64,000 nucleotides of DNA from Streptomyces liliifuscus (GTDB lineage: Bacteria > Actinomycetota > Actinomycetes > Streptomycetales > Streptomycetaceae). Numbering within the stretch: position 1 is the stretch's first letter; each line of letters begins with the position of its first letter. The notes below the pieces were generated by a model. That model saw nothing but the letters and a program-made list of their open reading frames with translations. It was not told the DNA's origin and made no database searches. A program made the translations under genes and the position numbers. This document shows positions 8,784-18,658 of the stretch, piece by piece. Where the stretch lies: the NCBI RefSeq assembly GCF_016598615.1, contig NZ_CP066831.1, positions 8,618,001-8,682,000 of the forward strand, in the 5' to 3' direction.

Positions 8784-10550
8784 GTGGCAGCCCACGACGA
8801 CGACATGAACCGCGGCATCCGCCCGGGACGAGGGTCCGACGACCCGTCCGGGCAGATTGCCTACCTTGAGCAGGAGATCGCCGTCCTGCGACGCAAGCTC
8901 GCCGACTCTCCGCGACACACGAGGATTCTCGAAGAGCGGATCGTCGAGCTGCAGACCAACCTGGCCGGCGTGTCCGCGCAGAACGAGCGGCTCGCCAACA
9001 CCCTCCGAGAGGCCCGCGACCAGATCGTGGCACTCAAGGAGGAGGTCGACCGGCTCGCACAGCCGCCGGCCGGCTTCGGTGTCTTCCTCGTGGCGAACGA
9101 GGACGGCACGGCCGACATCTTCACCGGGGGCCGCAAGCTCCGGGTGAACGTCAGCCCCAGCGTCGAGCTCGAAGAGCTCAGGCGCGGCCAGGAAGTGATG
9201 CTCAACGAAGCCCTCAACGTGGTCGAGGCCATGGAGTACGAGAGCGTCGGCGACATCGTCACCCTCAAGGAGATCCTCGAGGACGGCGAGCGCGCCCTCG
9301 TGGTGGGGCACACCGACGAGGAAAGGGTGGTGCGGCTCGCCGAGCCGCTGATGGATGTCACCATCCGCCCCGGCGACGCCCTGCTGCTCGAACCCCGCTC
9401 AGGCTATGTCTACGAGGTCGTTCCGAAGAGCGAGGTCGAGGAGCTCGTCCTCGAAGAGGTCCCGGACATCGGCTACGAGCAGATCGGCGGTCTGGGCGGC
9501 CAGATCGAGATGATCCGCGACGCGGTCGAGCTCCCGTACCTCTACCCCGACCTGTTCAAGGAGCACGAACTGCGGCCGCCCAAGGGCGTACTGCTGTACG
9601 GGCCCCCCGGATGCGGCAAGACGCTCATCGCCAAGGCCGTCGCCAACTCGCTGGCCAAGAAGGTCGCCGAGGTGACCGGACAGGCCACGGGCAAGAGCTT
9701 CTTCCTCAACATCAAGGGTCCCGAGCTCCTCAACAAGTACGTCGGTGAGACCGAGCGGCAGATCCGCCTCGTCTTCCAGCGTGCTCGTGAGAAGGCCAGC
9801 GAGGGCACCCCCGTCATCGTCTTCTTCGACGAGATGGAGTCCCTCTTCCGCACCCGTGGATCGGGTGTCAGCTCGGACGTGGAGAACACCATCGTCCCGC
9901 AGCTGCTCGCCGAGATCGACGGCGTGGAGGGCCTGCAGAACGTGGTGGTGATCGGCGCCTCGAACCGCGAGGACATGATCGACCCCGCGATCCTGCGTCC
10001 CGGCCGTCTCGACGTGAAGATCAAGATCGAGCGTCCGGACGCCGAGGCGGCCAAGGACATCTTCGCCAAGTACCTCACCGAGCGCCTCCCGCTGCACTCC
10101 GACGACGTCGGCGAGCACGGCGGCAGCAAGACCACCACGGTCCAGAGCATGATCCAGACCGCCGTCGAGCACATGTACACCGAGTCCGAGGAGAACCGCT
10201 TCCTCGAGGTCACGTACGCCAACGGCGACAAGGAAGTCCTGTACTTCAAGGACTTCAACTCCGGCGCCATGATCGAGAACATCGTCGGCCGCGCCAAGAA
10301 GATGGCGATCAAGGACTTCCTCGAGCACAACCAGAAGGGTCTGCGGGTCTCCCACCTGCTCCAGGCCTGCGTGGACGAGTTCAAGGAGAACGAGGACCTG
10401 CCGAACACCACGAACCCGGACGACTGGGCCCGTATCTCCGGAAAGAAGGGCGAACGGATCGTTTACATCCGTACGCTCATCACCGGAAAGCAGGGCGCGG
10501 ACACCGGACGCTCCATCGACACGGTGGCGAACACCGGTCAGTACCTGTAA
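8784..10550 (+). CDS. arc: Proteasome-associated AAA ATPase ARC/Mpa
   Basis: 588-aa hexameric unfoldase that recognises Pup-tagged proteins and threads them into the 20S proteasome. An N-terminal coiled coil (about residues 18-90) is the Pup-binding region, followed by OB-type interdomain sequence and the AAA module with Walker A GPPGCGKT (273-280), Walker [10 protein letters not shown] (DE at 349-350) and a sensor-1 Asn in [18 protein letters not shown] (arginine-finger region). The C-terminus ends GQYL, the penultimate-Tyr tail that docks on the PrcA ring. The GTG at 8784, behind GGAGGAGGTGAGG, gives the usual actinobacterial length; a TTG at 8766 is in the same frame. First gene of the Pup-proteasome locus, with its own terminator. 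Confidence 0.96.
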   Translation: MAAHDDDMNRGIRPGRGSDDPSGQIAYLEQEIAVLRRKLADSPRHTRILEERIVELQTNLAGVSAQNERLANTLREARDQIVALKEEVDRLAQPPAGFGVFLVANEDGTADIFTGGRKLRVNVSPSVELEELRRGQEVMLNEALNVVEAMEYESVGDIVTLKEILEDGERALVVGHTDEERVVRLAEPLMDVTIRPGDALLLEPRSGYVYEVVPKSEVEELVLEEVPDIGYEQIGGLGGQIEMIRDAVELPYLYPDLFKEHELRPPKGVLLYGPPGCGKTLIAKAVANSLAKKVAEVTGQATGKSFFLNIKGPELLNKYVGETERQIRLVFQRAREKASEGTPVIVFFDEMESLFRTRGSGVSSDVENTIVPQLLAEIDGVEGLQNVVVIGASNREDMIDPAILRPGRLDVKIKIERPDAEAAKDIFAKYLTERLPLHSDDVGEHGGSKTTTVQSMIQTAVEHMYTESEENRFLEVTYANGDKEVLYFKDFNSGAMIENIVGRAKKMAIKDFLEHNQKGLRVSHLLQACVDEFKENEDLPNTTNPDDWARISGKKGERIVYIRTLITGKQGADTGRSIDTVANTGQYL

Positions 10551-10560
10551 AAGACAGGGT

Positions 10561-10600
10561 GGCTGCGGGTGCCCTCACTGGGTACCCGCAGCCGACTGTT
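10561..10600 (+). terminator. Intrinsic terminator after arc
   Basis: Inverted repeat GGCTGCGGGT / ACCCGCAGCC (10561-10570, 10584-10593) followed closely by a TGTTTT tract. It implies that dop-pup-prcBA are transcribed from a promoter downstream of arc. Confidence 0.8.
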
Positions 10601-10784
10601 TTCCAGGGCACAGCTGGAGCTGAGCAATGACGCAAATGATCTCCCCACCAGCGCAAAGGCGCTCTAGGCTCTTCGGTACCGCCGAGTCGCGCAGTGCGGG
10701 GACGGGCACCGCACACGCACCGGAGCGCCAGCGGTACTTGAGCGGCGTCCCCGACCGAGGACGCCGCCGGGCAAGGAGGGCCGC

Positions 10785-12296
10785 ATGACCGTACGGCGAG
10801 TAATGGGCATCGAGACGGAGTACGGGATCTCCGTCCCCGGCCACCCCAACGCCAATGCCATGCTCACCTCGTCCCAGATCGTCAACGCCTACGCGGCGGC
10901 GATGCACCGGGCCCGGCGGGCCCGCTGGGACTTCGAGGAGGAGAACCCGCTGCGGGACGCGCGGGGCTTCGACCTCGCCCGCGAAGCCGCCGACTCCAGT
11001 CAGCTCACGGACGAGGACATCGGCCTCGCCAATGTCATCCTCACCAACGGGGCGCGGCTGTACGTGGACCACGCACACCCGGAGTACAGCTCTCCCGAGG
11101 TGACCAATCCGATGGACGCCGTCCTGTGGGACAAGGCCGGCGAGCGCATCATGGCGGAGGCCGCGGAGCGCGCGGCCCAGCTGCCCGGCGCCCAGCCGAT
11201 CCACCTCTACAAGAACAACACCGACAACAAGGGCGCCTCGTACGGCACGCACGAGAACTACCTGATGAAGCGGGAGACCCCCTTCTCGGACATCGTGCGC
11301 CACCTCACGCCGTTCTTCGTCTCACGCCAGGTCGTCACCGGAGCGGGCCGCGTCGGTATCGGTCAGGACGGGCACGAGCACGGCTTCCAGCTCAGCCAGC
11401 GCGCCGACTACTTCGAGGTCGAGGTGGGCCTCGAAACCACTCTGAAGCGCCCGATCATCAACACGCGTGACGAGCCGCACGCGGACGCCGAGAAGTACCG
11501 CCGCCTGCACGTGATCATCGGCGACGCGAACCTCTCGGAGATCTCGACCTATCTCAAGCTCGGCACGACCGCCCTCGTCCTGTCGATGATCGAGGACGGC
11601 TTCATCGCCGTGGACCTCGCCGTGGACCAGCCGGTGCGCACGCTGCACCAGGTCTCGCACGACCCGACACTCAAGCGCCTGATCACGCTCCGTAGTGGCC
11701 GGACACTCACCGCCGTCCAGCTGCAGATGGAGTACTTCGAGCTGGCGCGCAAGTACGTCGAGGAGCGGTTCGGCGCGGACGCGGACGAGCAGACCAAGGA
11801 CGTACTCACTCGTTGGGAGGACGTCCTGGGGCGCCTGGAGAGCGATCCCATGAGCCTGGCGGGCGAACTGGACTGGGTGGCCAAGCGGGAGCTCATGGAG
11901 GGCTACCGGCGCCGTGACAGCCTCGAATGGGACGCCGCACGGCTGCACCTGGTCGACCTCCAGTACGCCGACGTGCGCTCGGAGAAGGGCCTCTACAACC
12001 GTCTCGTGGCCCGCGGCAGGATGAAGCGCCTGCTGGACGAGACGGACGTGGAGCGGGCCCGGACGAAGCCGCCGGAGGACACACGCGCGTACTTCCGCGG
12101 GCGCTGTCTGGAGCAGTACGCGGACGACGTCGCGGCGGCCTCCTGGGACTCGGTGATCTTCGATCTGCCGGGCCGGGACTCGCTCCAGCGGGTCCCAACC
12201 CTCGAGCCGCTTCGCGGAACGCGTAATCACGTCAAGGAGCTCCTCGACCGCTGTCGTACGGCGGAAGACCTGGTCAGGGTCCTTTCGGGCGGCTGA
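10785..12296 (+). CDS. dop: Pup deamidase/depupylase Dop
   Basis: 503-aa carboxylate-amine ligase fold enzyme that removes Pup from substrates and, where needed, deamidates its C-terminal Gln. Key features: the nucleotide/metal-binding GIETEYGIS at the N-terminus, the Dop-specific insertion region near residues 45-75, [19 protein letters not shown] and [23 protein letters not shown], shared with PafA and glutamine synthetase-like enzymes. The paralogue pafA lies about 5 kb downstream. Because Pup here ends in Glu (see pup), the deamidase activity is predicted to be dispensable and depupylation the main role. ATG at 10785. Confidence 0.95.
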   Translation: MTVRRVMGIETEYGISVPGHPNANAMLTSSQIVNAYAAAMHRARRARWDFEEENPLRDARGFDLAREAADSSQLTDEDIGLANVILTNGARLYVDHAHPEYSSPEVTNPMDAVLWDKAGERIMAEAAERAAQLPGAQPIHLYKNNTDNKGASYGTHENYLMKRETPFSDIVRHLTPFFVSRQVVTGAGRVGIGQDGHEHGFQLSQRADYFEVEVGLETTLKRPIINTRDEPHADAEKYRRLHVIIGDANLSEISTYLKLGTTALVLSMIEDGFIAVDLAVDQPVRTLHQVSHDPTLKRLITLRSGRTLTAVQLQMEYFELARKYVEERFGADADEQTKDVLTRWEDVLGRLESDPMSLAGELDWVAKRELMEGYRRRDSLEWDAARLHLVDLQYADVRSEKGLYNRLVARGRMKRLLDETDVERARTKPPEDTRAYFRGRCLEQYADDVAAASWDSVIFDLPGRDSLQRVPTLEPLRGTRNHVKELLDRCRTAEDLVRVLSGG

Positions 12297-12461
12297 TCCG
12301 GCCGCCGTGGCCCTCGGGCCGATGCGGCAGGGCGAGGTGGAAAGAGGCGGCGTCCGGGAATCATCGAGGTGGCCCCCGGACGTTGTAGCAACTGCGGGGC
12401 CGATGTCGGACCCTGCTTGTAGGGTCTGATCAAGAACGTCGAACCGAGCGGGGTGAGGGTT

Positions 12462-12677
12462 ATGGCGACCAAGGACACCGGCGGCGGACAGCAGAAGGCG
12501 ACGCGCAACACCGAAGAGGTCGAGGAGGCGCCCGAGGCGCAGGCATCCGAAGACCTCAAGGAGCGCCAGGAGAAGCTGTCGGACGATGTCGACTCCGTAC
12601 TGGACGAGATCGACGACGTCCTCGAGGAGAACGCAGAGGACTTCGTGCGTTCCTTCGTCCAAAAGGGCGGAGAGTAA
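12462..12677 (+). CDS. pup: Prokaryotic ubiquitin-like protein Pup
   Basis: 71-aa intrinsically disordered modifier. The C-terminal half DDVDSVLDEIDDVLEENAEDFVRSFVQKGGE is the highly conserved ARC-binding and ligation region; the tail is Gly-Gly-Glu, so it is encoded directly in the ligation-competent form, unlike the GGQ tail of mycobacteria. ATG at 12462 gives the canonical MATKDTGGG start; an upstream GTG in frame (12453) is unlikely. It lies 165 bp after dop and 148 bp before prcB. PafA joins the Glu side-chain carboxylate to lysines of targets. Confidence 0.97.
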   Translation: MATKDTGGGQQKATRNTEEVEEAPEAQASEDLKERQEKLSDDVDSVLDEIDDVLEENAEDFVRSFVQKGGE

Positions 12678-12825
12678 CCCCGGTTGTCCGCCCCGGAGTC
12701 GGCCCGTTCCATCGGGTCGGCGCCGGGACGGATGACTGGCGTGGGTACGGGTATGGTCCGTGCACAGATTTGATGATCGGCTCGGCCGTCCCCGGCGGGC
12801 CGCCGCCTACGTGGAAGGACATCGC

Positions 12826-13671
12826 GTGGAAGCCAACCCTCGTAGCACCGGGCGTCTGCCGGCTGCCTTCCTGACGCCCGGCTCGTCCTCGTTCATGGAC
12901 TTCCTGTCCGAACACCAGCCGGCCATTCTCCCGGGCAACCGGCAGTTGCCGCCCATGAAGGGTGTCATCGAGGCACCGCACGGGACCACGATCGTGGCCG
13001 CCACGTTCCCCGGCGGTGTCGTGCTCGCGGGTGACCGTCGGGCCACCATGGGCAACATGATCGCCCAGCGCGACATCGAGAAGGTCTTCCCGGCCGACGA
13101 GTACTCGGCGGTGGGCATCGCCGGTACGGCCGGTCTGGCCGTGGAGATGGTGAAGCTGTTCCAGCTGGAGCTGGAGCACTTCGAGAAGGTGGAGGGCGCC
13201 ACGCTCTCCCTGGAGGGCAAGGCGAACCGCCTCTCCACGATGATCCGGTCCAACCTCGGCATGGCCATGCAGGGCCTGGCCGTGGTCCCGCTCTTCGCGG
13301 GGTACGACGTGGACCGCGAGAGGGGCCGCATCTTCTCGTACGACGTGACGGGCGGCCGCTCCGAGGAACACGGCTTCGCGGCCACGGGCTCCGGCTCGAT
13401 CTTCGCCCGCGGCGCCATGAAGAAGCTCTACAGCAAGGACCTGACCGAAGACCAGGCCACGACGCTCGTCGTACAGGCGCTGTACGACGCGGCCGACGAC
13501 GACTCGGCGACCGGTGGTCCCGATGTCGCCCGCCGGATCTACCCGATCGTCACCGTGATCACCGCAGACGGATTCCGCCGCCTCACCGACGACGAGTCCT
13601 CCGAGATCGCCCGCTCGATCCTTGAGCGGCGCCTTGAGCAGCCCGACGGCCCACGGGCCGCGCTGCTCTGA
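12826..13671 (+). CDS. prcB: 20S proteasome beta subunit PrcB
   Basis: 281-aa precursor of the catalytic subunit. Residues 1-53 form the propeptide; autocleavage at [10 protein letters not shown] exposes Thr54, the catalytic nucleophile. The Ntn-hydrolase fold shows [17 protein letters not shown] (Asp/Arg of the active site) and [18 protein letters not shown] with the active-site Lys context. GTG at 12826 follows GGAAGGA and matches the known actinobacterial length; a longer frame from 12760 exists but lacks a ribosome-binding site. Cotranscribed with prcA 57 bp downstream. Confidence 0.96.
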   Translation: MEANPRSTGRLPAAFLTPGSSSFMDFLSEHQPAILPGNRQLPPMKGVIEAPHGTTIVAATFPGGVVLAGDRRATMGNMIAQRDIEKVFPADEYSAVGIAGTAGLAVEMVKLFQLELEHFEKVEGATLSLEGKANRLSTMIRSNLGMAMQGLAVVPLFAGYDVDRERGRIFSYDVTGGRSEEHGFAATGSGSIFARGAMKKLYSKDLTEDQATTLVVQALYDAADDDSATGGPDVARRIYPIVTVITADGFRRLTDDESSEIARSILERRLEQPDGPRAALL

Positions 13672-13728
13672 CAGCGGACCTCTTGTCAAGGTGATCGAGT
13701 GACTTCCACAGAAAGGGACGGATAGCCG

Positions 13729-14475
13729 GTGTCGACGCCGTTCTATGTATCACCCCAGCAGGCCATGGCCGACCGGGCGGAATACGCCCGCAAGGGCATC
13801 GCCCGTGGCCGCAGCCTCGTCGTGCTGCAGTTCGCCGACGGCATCGTGTTCGTCGGCGAGAACCCGTCCCGTGCGCTGCACAAGTTCAGCGAGATCTATG
13901 ACCGGATCGGTTTCGCTGCCGCAGGCAAATACAACGAATACGAGAACCTCCGGATCGGCGGCGTCCGTTACGCCGACCTCCGGGGCTACACCTACGACCG
14001 TGACGACGTGACCGCCCGTGGTCTCGCCAACGTCTACGCCCAGACCCTCGGCACGATCTTCTCCTCCGCGGCGGAGAAGCCGTACGAGGTGGAGCTGGTC
14101 GTCGCCGAGGTGGGGGAGACCCCCGAGGGCGACCAGATCTACCGCCTTCCGCACGACGGGTCGATCGTGGACGAGCACGGCTCGGTCGCGGTCGGCGGCA
14201 ACGCCGAGCAGATCAGTACGTACCTGGACCAGCAGCACCAGGACGGGATGTCGCTCGCCGAGGCGCTGAAGCTGGCCGTTCAGGCGCTGTCGCGCGACAC
14301 GAACGGTACGGAGCGGGAGATTCCCGCGGAGCGGCTGGAGGTTGCGGTGCTGGACCGGACGCGGCCGCAGCAGCGGAAGTTCAAGCGGATTACCGGGCGG
14401 CAGCTCGGGCGGTTGTTGGAGGAGGGTGGGGCGTCCACGGCCGCGGAGGCCGAGGACCCGGAGGACGAGGAGTGA
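13729..14475 (+). CDS. prcA: 20S proteasome alpha subunit PrcA
   Basis: 248-aa structural subunit forming the outer heptameric rings and the gate. The N-terminus [26 protein letters not shown] is the alpha-subunit signature, and there is no N-terminal Thr nucleophile. The acidic tail (about the last 15 residues, rich in Glu and Asp) is typical of Streptomyces. Its N-terminal octapeptide closes the axial pore, and pockets between alpha subunits accept the ARC C-terminal tail. GTG start; the gene is followed by a terminator, so dop-pup-prcB-prcA probably ends here. Confidence 0.96.
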   Translation: MSTPFYVSPQQAMADRAEYARKGIARGRSLVVLQFADGIVFVGENPSRALHKFSEIYDRIGFAAAGKYNEYENLRIGGVRYADLRGYTYDRDDVTARGLANVYAQTLGTIFSSAAEKPYEVELVVAEVGETPEGDQIYRLPHDGSIVDEHGSVAVGGNAEQISTYLDQQHQDGMSLAEALKLAVQALSRDTNGTEREIPAERLEVAVLDRTRPQQRKFKRITGRQLGRLLEEGGASTAAEAEDPEDEE

Positions 14476-14499
14476 CCTCCTCGACCTGATTGAACCTTG

Positions 14500-14532
14500 T
14501 GTGCCCCCGGCCTTTTGCAGGCCGGGGGCACA
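14500..14532 (+). terminator. Intrinsic terminator after prcA
   Basis: 13-bp perfect inverted repeat (TGTGCCCCCGGCC at 14500-14512, complement at 14520-14532) with a 7-nt loop. No strong T-run follows, but the stem is very stable and correctly placed. Confidence 0.78.
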
Positions 14533-14576
14533 CGGTGTTTCGGGGCTGCGGGAGGTGTTCTGTGTGCGGGTCCGTC

Positions 14577-14752
14577 GGGGCTGGTCGCGTAGTTCCCCGC
14601 GCCCTTTGGGGGGGCAGAGGTCGGTGGTCGTGTGCGGGTTGTTCTGGGCTGAGCGCGCCGTTCCCCGCGCCTCTGATGGTGTACGGGCCGGTGGGCCGTG
14701 TGCGGGCTGTGGTGGGTTGAGCGCGTAGTTCCCCGCGCCCCTTACGGGGCTG
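14577..14752. repeat. Tandem array of dispersed repeat, three copies, 68-bp period
   Basis: The core TTCCCCGCGCC begins at 14593, 14661 and 14729, exactly 68 bp apart. Each unit also shares an upstream TGTGCGGG...GGG(C/T)TG(G/A)(T/G)CGCG segment. The array fills the gap between prcA and the convergent LacI gene, and the last copy runs into the 3' end of that gene. Confidence 0.85.
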
Positions 14753-15758
14753 CTGGTGGGGCTGTGGAGGCTCGGATTATCAGGTGTACCGGGATGTCCT
14801 CGGCGGTGGGCTCGCGGGCGTTCAGGACGGCCAGGAGGGCTTCCATGCCGCGTTCGCCGAAGAGGTCGGCGTCCAGGCGGACCGTGGTGAGTTCCGGGTC
14901 GAGGGCCGTGGCGAGGGCCAGGTCGTCGAGGCCGGTGACGGAGAGGTCGTCGGGGATGCGCAGGCCCAGGCGCCGGGCGGCCTTGTAGGCGCCCGCGGCC
15001 AGCTTGTCGTCGTCGCAGACCACGGCGGTGGGGCGGGGGCCGGGCGCGGCCAGGGCGGTCTCGGCGGCGGCCAGGGCGCCCTCGATGGAGATCGGGGCCG
15101 GGGCCGTGCGGAGCTCCGTGCCGGGGACCGCGGACAGGCGCTCGGTGAGTTCGCGGGCGCGAATGTCGAAGGTCCAGGACGGGATGTCCGCCGCCAGGTG
15201 CAGGAAACGGCGGTGCCCCAAGCCCAGCAGATGCTCCGCGACCTGTCGTACGCCGTCGCGGATGTCGAGGTTGACCGTTGCCGCGCCCGTGCTGCCCGCC
15301 GGATCGCTGTCGAGCATCACCAGGGGCAACTGGTCGCCGCGGATCGCCGTGAGGGCGTCGGCGGCCATGGAGGAGGCGATGACGCCGTCCAGGGCGGCCT
15401 GTGCGGAAGCGAAGGGGTCCCGGGCCGGACCGATGCCCTCGGGGGAGGGGTAGAGCACCACTCCGAAGCCGTGCTCGGCCGCCACCCGGGCCGCCCCCGT
15501 GTAGACGCCGGCGAAGAACTCGGTCGTCAGGGCGGGCACCACCAGCAGGACCGTACGTGTGCTGCCCAGGCGCAGATTGCGGGCCGCCAGGTTCGGCCGG
15601 TAGCCGAGCTCGCGCGCGGCCTCCCGTACGCGCTCCGCCGTGGGCTCGGAGACCCGCCCGCGCCACTTGTCGCCGAGCACCAGGGAAACGGCCGCCTGGG
15701 ACACTCCCGCGGCCTGGGCGACGTCACGGCTCGTGGGGCGGGGGCTGCCTGCTGCCAC
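14742..15758 (-). CDS. LacI-family transcriptional regulator
   Basis: About 338 aa. The N-terminal helix-turn-helix SRDVAQAAGVSQAAVSLVLGDK is followed by the hinge helix region (TAERVREAARELGYRPN) and a periplasmic-binding-protein-like effector domain (VLLVVPALTTEFFAGVYTGA ...). GTG at 15758 is chosen because the HTH then begins at the normal distance from the start; the frame stays open to 15935 but that would place the start within the putative operator and MFS leader. The gene is divergent from an MFS transporter gene, which it probably controls. Effector unknown. The same LacI/MFS pair, as far as I recall, lies between prcA and pafA in other streptomycetes. Confidence 0.85.
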   Translation of the reverse strand: MAAGSPRPTSRDVAQAAGVSQAAVSLVLGDKWRGRVSEPTAERVREAARELGYRPNLAARNLRLGSTRTVLLVVPALTTEFFAGVYTGAARVAAEHGFGVVLYPSPEGIGPARDPFASAQAALDGVIASSMAADALTAIRGDQLPLVMLDSDPAGSTGAATVNLDIRDGVRQVAEHLLGLGHRRFLHLAADIPSWTFDIRARELTERLSAVPGTELRTAPAPISIEGALAAAETALAAPGPRPTAVVCDDDKLAAGAYKAARRLGLRIPDDLSVTGLDDLALATALDPELTTVRLDADLFGERGMEALLAVLNAREPTAEDIPVHLIIRASTAPPAAP

Positions 15759-15801
15759 CGGTGACCTGTCTTTCTGCTGGACTCGCGGACAGCGCACATG
15801 G

Positions 15802-15828
15802 TACGTATGACGAGCGAAGTTATACGTA
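15802..15828. promoter_or_regulatory. Candidate operator between LacI regulator and MFS gene
   Basis: Inverted repeat TACGTAT-N13-ATACGTA (15802-15808, 15822-15828) in the divergent gap. Its AT content stands out in a GC-rich surrounding. LacI proteins usually bind compact palindromes, so two half-sites 20 bp apart centre to centre could instead mark paired sites or the promoter core. Its position argues against the earliest ATG (15798) as start of the MFS gene. Confidence 0.45.
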
Positions 15829-15896
15829 ACACTTCCGAGGCCTCCGACGGCGCGGACGGGAAAACTCGGGCATTCTGGATCCGAAAGGGGCGGGGC

Positions 15897-17156
15897 ATGG
15901 CCACCGGTTATCTGGAGATCCTCCGGGCGAAACACGCCATGCGGCTGCTCGTCGGCACCCTGGTGGGCCGGCTGCCGAACGCGACCTCCGCGATCGCCAT
16001 CGTGCTGTTCATCCGCGCGGAGGGCGGCAGCTACAGCCTCGCCGGAGCGCTCGCCGCGGTCTACGGAGTGGCCAACGCCGTGGGCCAGCCGCTACTCGGC
16101 CGTCTGGTGGACCTTCACGGCCAGCCGCGGATCCAGCTGCCCGCCGCGCTCGTCTCCGCCCTCGCCACCACCGTGTTCGCCCTCACCGGCACCGAGGCGC
16201 TCCCGCTCGCGTACGCCCTCATAGCCGCCGCCGGACTCTTCACGCCGCCCCTGGAGGGCGGTCTGCGGGCGCTGTGGCCCTCCGTCCTCCGCAAGGAGGA
16301 CCAGGTGCACACGGCGTACGCGATGGACGCGGTGGCGCAGGAAGTCATGTTCACCGTCGGGCCGTTGCTCGTGACGCTGTGCGTGTCCCTGTGGTCCGCC
16401 CAGGCCGCGCTGATCATCCTCAACGTCATCGGGGTGCTGGGCGCGCTCTCCGTGGTCGTCTCGCGGCCCTCGCGCGCGTGGCGTTCGGCGCCGCGCGAGG
16501 CGCACTGGCTCGGCGCGCTGCGCTCGCCCGGACTCATCGCCCTGCTCGGCGCGTTCCTTTTTGTCGGAATGGCGCTCGGAGCCATCACGGTCGCGAGCGT
16601 GTCGTACGCCGACGACCACGGCGGCGACGCGACATACGGCTGGCTGATGTCCGCCATCGGGCTCGGCGCGCTCGTCGGGGGCACGGTCTACGGGGCGCGG
16701 CAGTGGGGCGGCGCGCCGGAGCGGCGACTGCGCGTGCTCGTCGCCCTTCTGGCGGTCTGTTATCTGCCGCTGATGCTCATGCCGGGTGTGGTCGCCATGA
16801 CGGCGCTGATGGCCCTTGCCGGAGTCTTCCTCGCACCCTGTATCGCCTGCGCGTTCATCCTCGTCGACCGGCACGCGCCGAAGGGCACGGTCACCGAGGC
16901 GTTCTCCTGGCTTGTGACGACGTTCACCGTGGGAGCGTCCGTCGGGACGGGCCTCGCGGGACCGGTCATCGAGTGGGGCGGAGCCGTCCGGGGCTTCGCC
17001 GTATCGGCTGTCGCGGGAGGCGCCGCGCTGCTCGTTCTGCTGGCCACGGGGCGGGTCCTCGCAGCTACGGGCGGGGGCACGGTGGTCGAGGGCGGTTCGG
17101 AAAATGATCGAAACGGTGCCCCCGAACCCCGTTTCAGCACAGGCCATCAGGCGTAA
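15897..17156 (+). CDS. MFS transporter
   Basis: About 419 aa with 12 predicted membrane segments in two six-helix halves, e.g. LLVGTLVGRLPNATSAIAIVLFI, GPLLVTLCVSLW, GLIALLGAFLFVGMALGAI and AMTALMALAGVFLAPCIACAFIL. The pattern (short cytoplasmic N-terminus, GQPLLGRLVDLHGQPR loop after helix 2, resembling the family A-motif) fits the efflux-type major facilitator superfamily. ATG at 15897, after GAAAGGGG, is preferred over upstream in-frame ATGs that fall in the regulatory gap. It is divergent from the LacI gene and ends 9 bp before pafA, so it may be partly cotranscribed with pafA. Substrate unknown. Confidence 0.85.
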   Translation: MATGYLEILRAKHAMRLLVGTLVGRLPNATSAIAIVLFIRAEGGSYSLAGALAAVYGVANAVGQPLLGRLVDLHGQPRIQLPAALVSALATTVFALTGTEALPLAYALIAAAGLFTPPLEGGLRALWPSVLRKEDQVHTAYAMDAVAQEVMFTVGPLLVTLCVSLWSAQAALIILNVIGVLGALSVVVSRPSRAWRSAPREAHWLGALRSPGLIALLGAFLFVGMALGAITVASVSYADDHGGDATYGWLMSAIGLGALVGGTVYGARQWGGAPERRLRVLVALLAVCYLPLMLMPGVVAMTALMALAGVFLAPCIACAFILVDRHAPKGTVTEAFSWLVTTFTVGASVGTGLAGPVIEWGGAVRGFAVSAVAGGAALLVLLATGRVLAATGGGTVVEGGSENDRNGAPEPRFSTGHQA

Positions 17157-17165
17157 TGTTCAGTC

Positions 17166-18527
17166 ATGGACCGCCGCATTTTCGGGCTGGAGAACGAGTA
17201 CGGCGTCACGTGTACGTTCAGGGGACAGCGACGCCTGTCTCCCGACGAGGTGGCGCGGTACCTCTTCCGCCGTGTCGTGTCATGGGGCCGCAGCAGCAAT
17301 GTCTTTCTGCGAAACGGCGCCCGCCTCTATCTCGACGTGGGATCACATCCGGAATACGCGACACCCGAATGTGACAACGTGACGGAACTGGTCACCCACG
17401 ACAAGGCCGGCGAGCGCATTCTGGAAGGACTCCTGGTAGACGCCGAACGACGCCTGCACGAGGAAGGAATCGCGGGCGACGTCTACCTCTTCAAGAACAA
17501 CACCGACTCGGCGGGCAACTCCTACGGCTGCCACGAGAACTATCTGGTGGCCCGTCACGGGGAGTTCTCCCGGCTCGCGGACATCCTCATTCCGTTCCTC
17601 GTCACGAGGCAGCTCCTCTGCGGTGCTGGCAAGGTGCTGCAGACCCCGCGTGGTGCCGTGTACTGCGTCAGCCAGCGGGCCGAGCACATCTGGGAGGGCG
17701 TCTCCTCGGCGACGACCCGCTCCCGGCCGATCATCAACACCCGGGACGAACCGCACGCGGACGCCGAGCGCTACCGCCGGCTGCACGTCATCGTCGGCGA
17801 CTCGAACATGTCCGAGACGACCATGCTCCTCAAGGTCGGCGCCACCGACCTCGTGCTGCGCATGATCGAGGCGGGCACGGTGATGCGCGACCTGACCCTG
17901 GAGAATCCGATCCGGGCCATCCGCGAGGTCAGCCACGACATCACGGGCCGCCGCAAGGTGCGCCTGGCCAGCGGCCGCGAGGCCTCGGCTCTCGAGGTGC
18001 AGCGCGAGTACTACGAGAAGGCAGTGGACTTCGTCGAGCGCCGCGGTATCCGTACGGGCGTCGTCGACCAGGTCCTGGAGCTCTGGGGCCGCACGCTCGA
18101 CTCGATCGAGTCCGAGGACCTCGACCGGATCGGTACCGAAATCGACTGGGTGATGAAGTACAAGCTCATCGAGCGGTATCGCGCCAAGCACAACATGACG
18201 ATGTCGCATCCGCGTGTCGCTCAGATAGACCTCGCCTACCACGACATCCACCGTCGCCGAGGTCTCTACTACCTGCTGGAGAAGCGGGGCCAAGCCGCCC
18301 GGATCTGCAACGACTTGAAGATCTTCGAGGGCAAGTCCGTACCGCCGCAGACCACTAGGGCCCGGCTGCGCGGCGACTTCATCCGGCGCGCCCAGGAACA
18401 GCGTCGTGATTTCACCGTCGACTGGGTCCACCTGAAGCTCAACGACCAGGCACAGCGCACCGTGTTGTGCAAGGACCCGTTCCGTTCCGTCGACGACCGG
18501 GTGGAGAAGCTCATCGCCGGAATGTGA
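17166..18527 (+). CDS. pafA: Pup-protein ligase PafA
   Basis: 453-aa ligase that uses ATP to phosphorylate the C-terminal Glu of Pup and joins it to substrate lysines. Landmarks: the N-terminal [16 protein letters not shown] with the metal-binding Glu, the [21 protein letters not shown] loop, and [31 protein letters not shown], shared with Dop; PafA lacks the Dop-specific insertion near residue 50. The C-terminal domain contributes Pup-binding ([12 protein letters not shown]). It starts with ATG 9 bp after the MFS gene and is followed by a terminator. Confidence 0.96.
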   Translation: MDRRIFGLENEYGVTCTFRGQRRLSPDEVARYLFRRVVSWGRSSNVFLRNGARLYLDVGSHPEYATPECDNVTELVTHDKAGERILEGLLVDAERRLHEEGIAGDVYLFKNNTDSAGNSYGCHENYLVARHGEFSRLADILIPFLVTRQLLCGAGKVLQTPRGAVYCVSQRAEHIWEGVSSATTRSRPIINTRDEPHADAERYRRLHVIVGDSNMSETTMLLKVGATDLVLRMIEAGTVMRDLTLENPIRAIREVSHDITGRRKVRLASGREASALEVQREYYEKAVDFVERRGIRTGVVDQVLELWGRTLDSIESEDLDRIGTEIDWVMKYKLIERYRAKHNMTMSHPRVAQIDLAYHDIHRRRGLYYLLEKRGQAARICNDLKIFEGKSVPPQTTRARLRGDFIRRAQEQRRDFTVDWVHLKLNDQAQRTVLCKDPFRSVDDRVEKLIAGM

Positions 18528-18566
18528 GTCATGACGCGTTCGGGAGTGTTTCCGGAACGCAACGCG

Positions 18567-18600
18567 GGGCGCCGTACGTTTTCCGTACGGCGCCCTTCTC
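18567..18600 (+). terminator. Intrinsic terminator after pafA
   Basis: Perfect 12-bp stem GGGCGCCGTACG / CGTACGGCGCCC (18567-18578, 18584-18595), 5-nt TTTTC loop, followed by a TTCTC tract. Confidence 0.82.
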
Positions 18601-18658
18601 ACGTCGTAGAGTTGCGCGCACGCCATCAACCAAGATCGACCGATACGAGGCCCCCACC

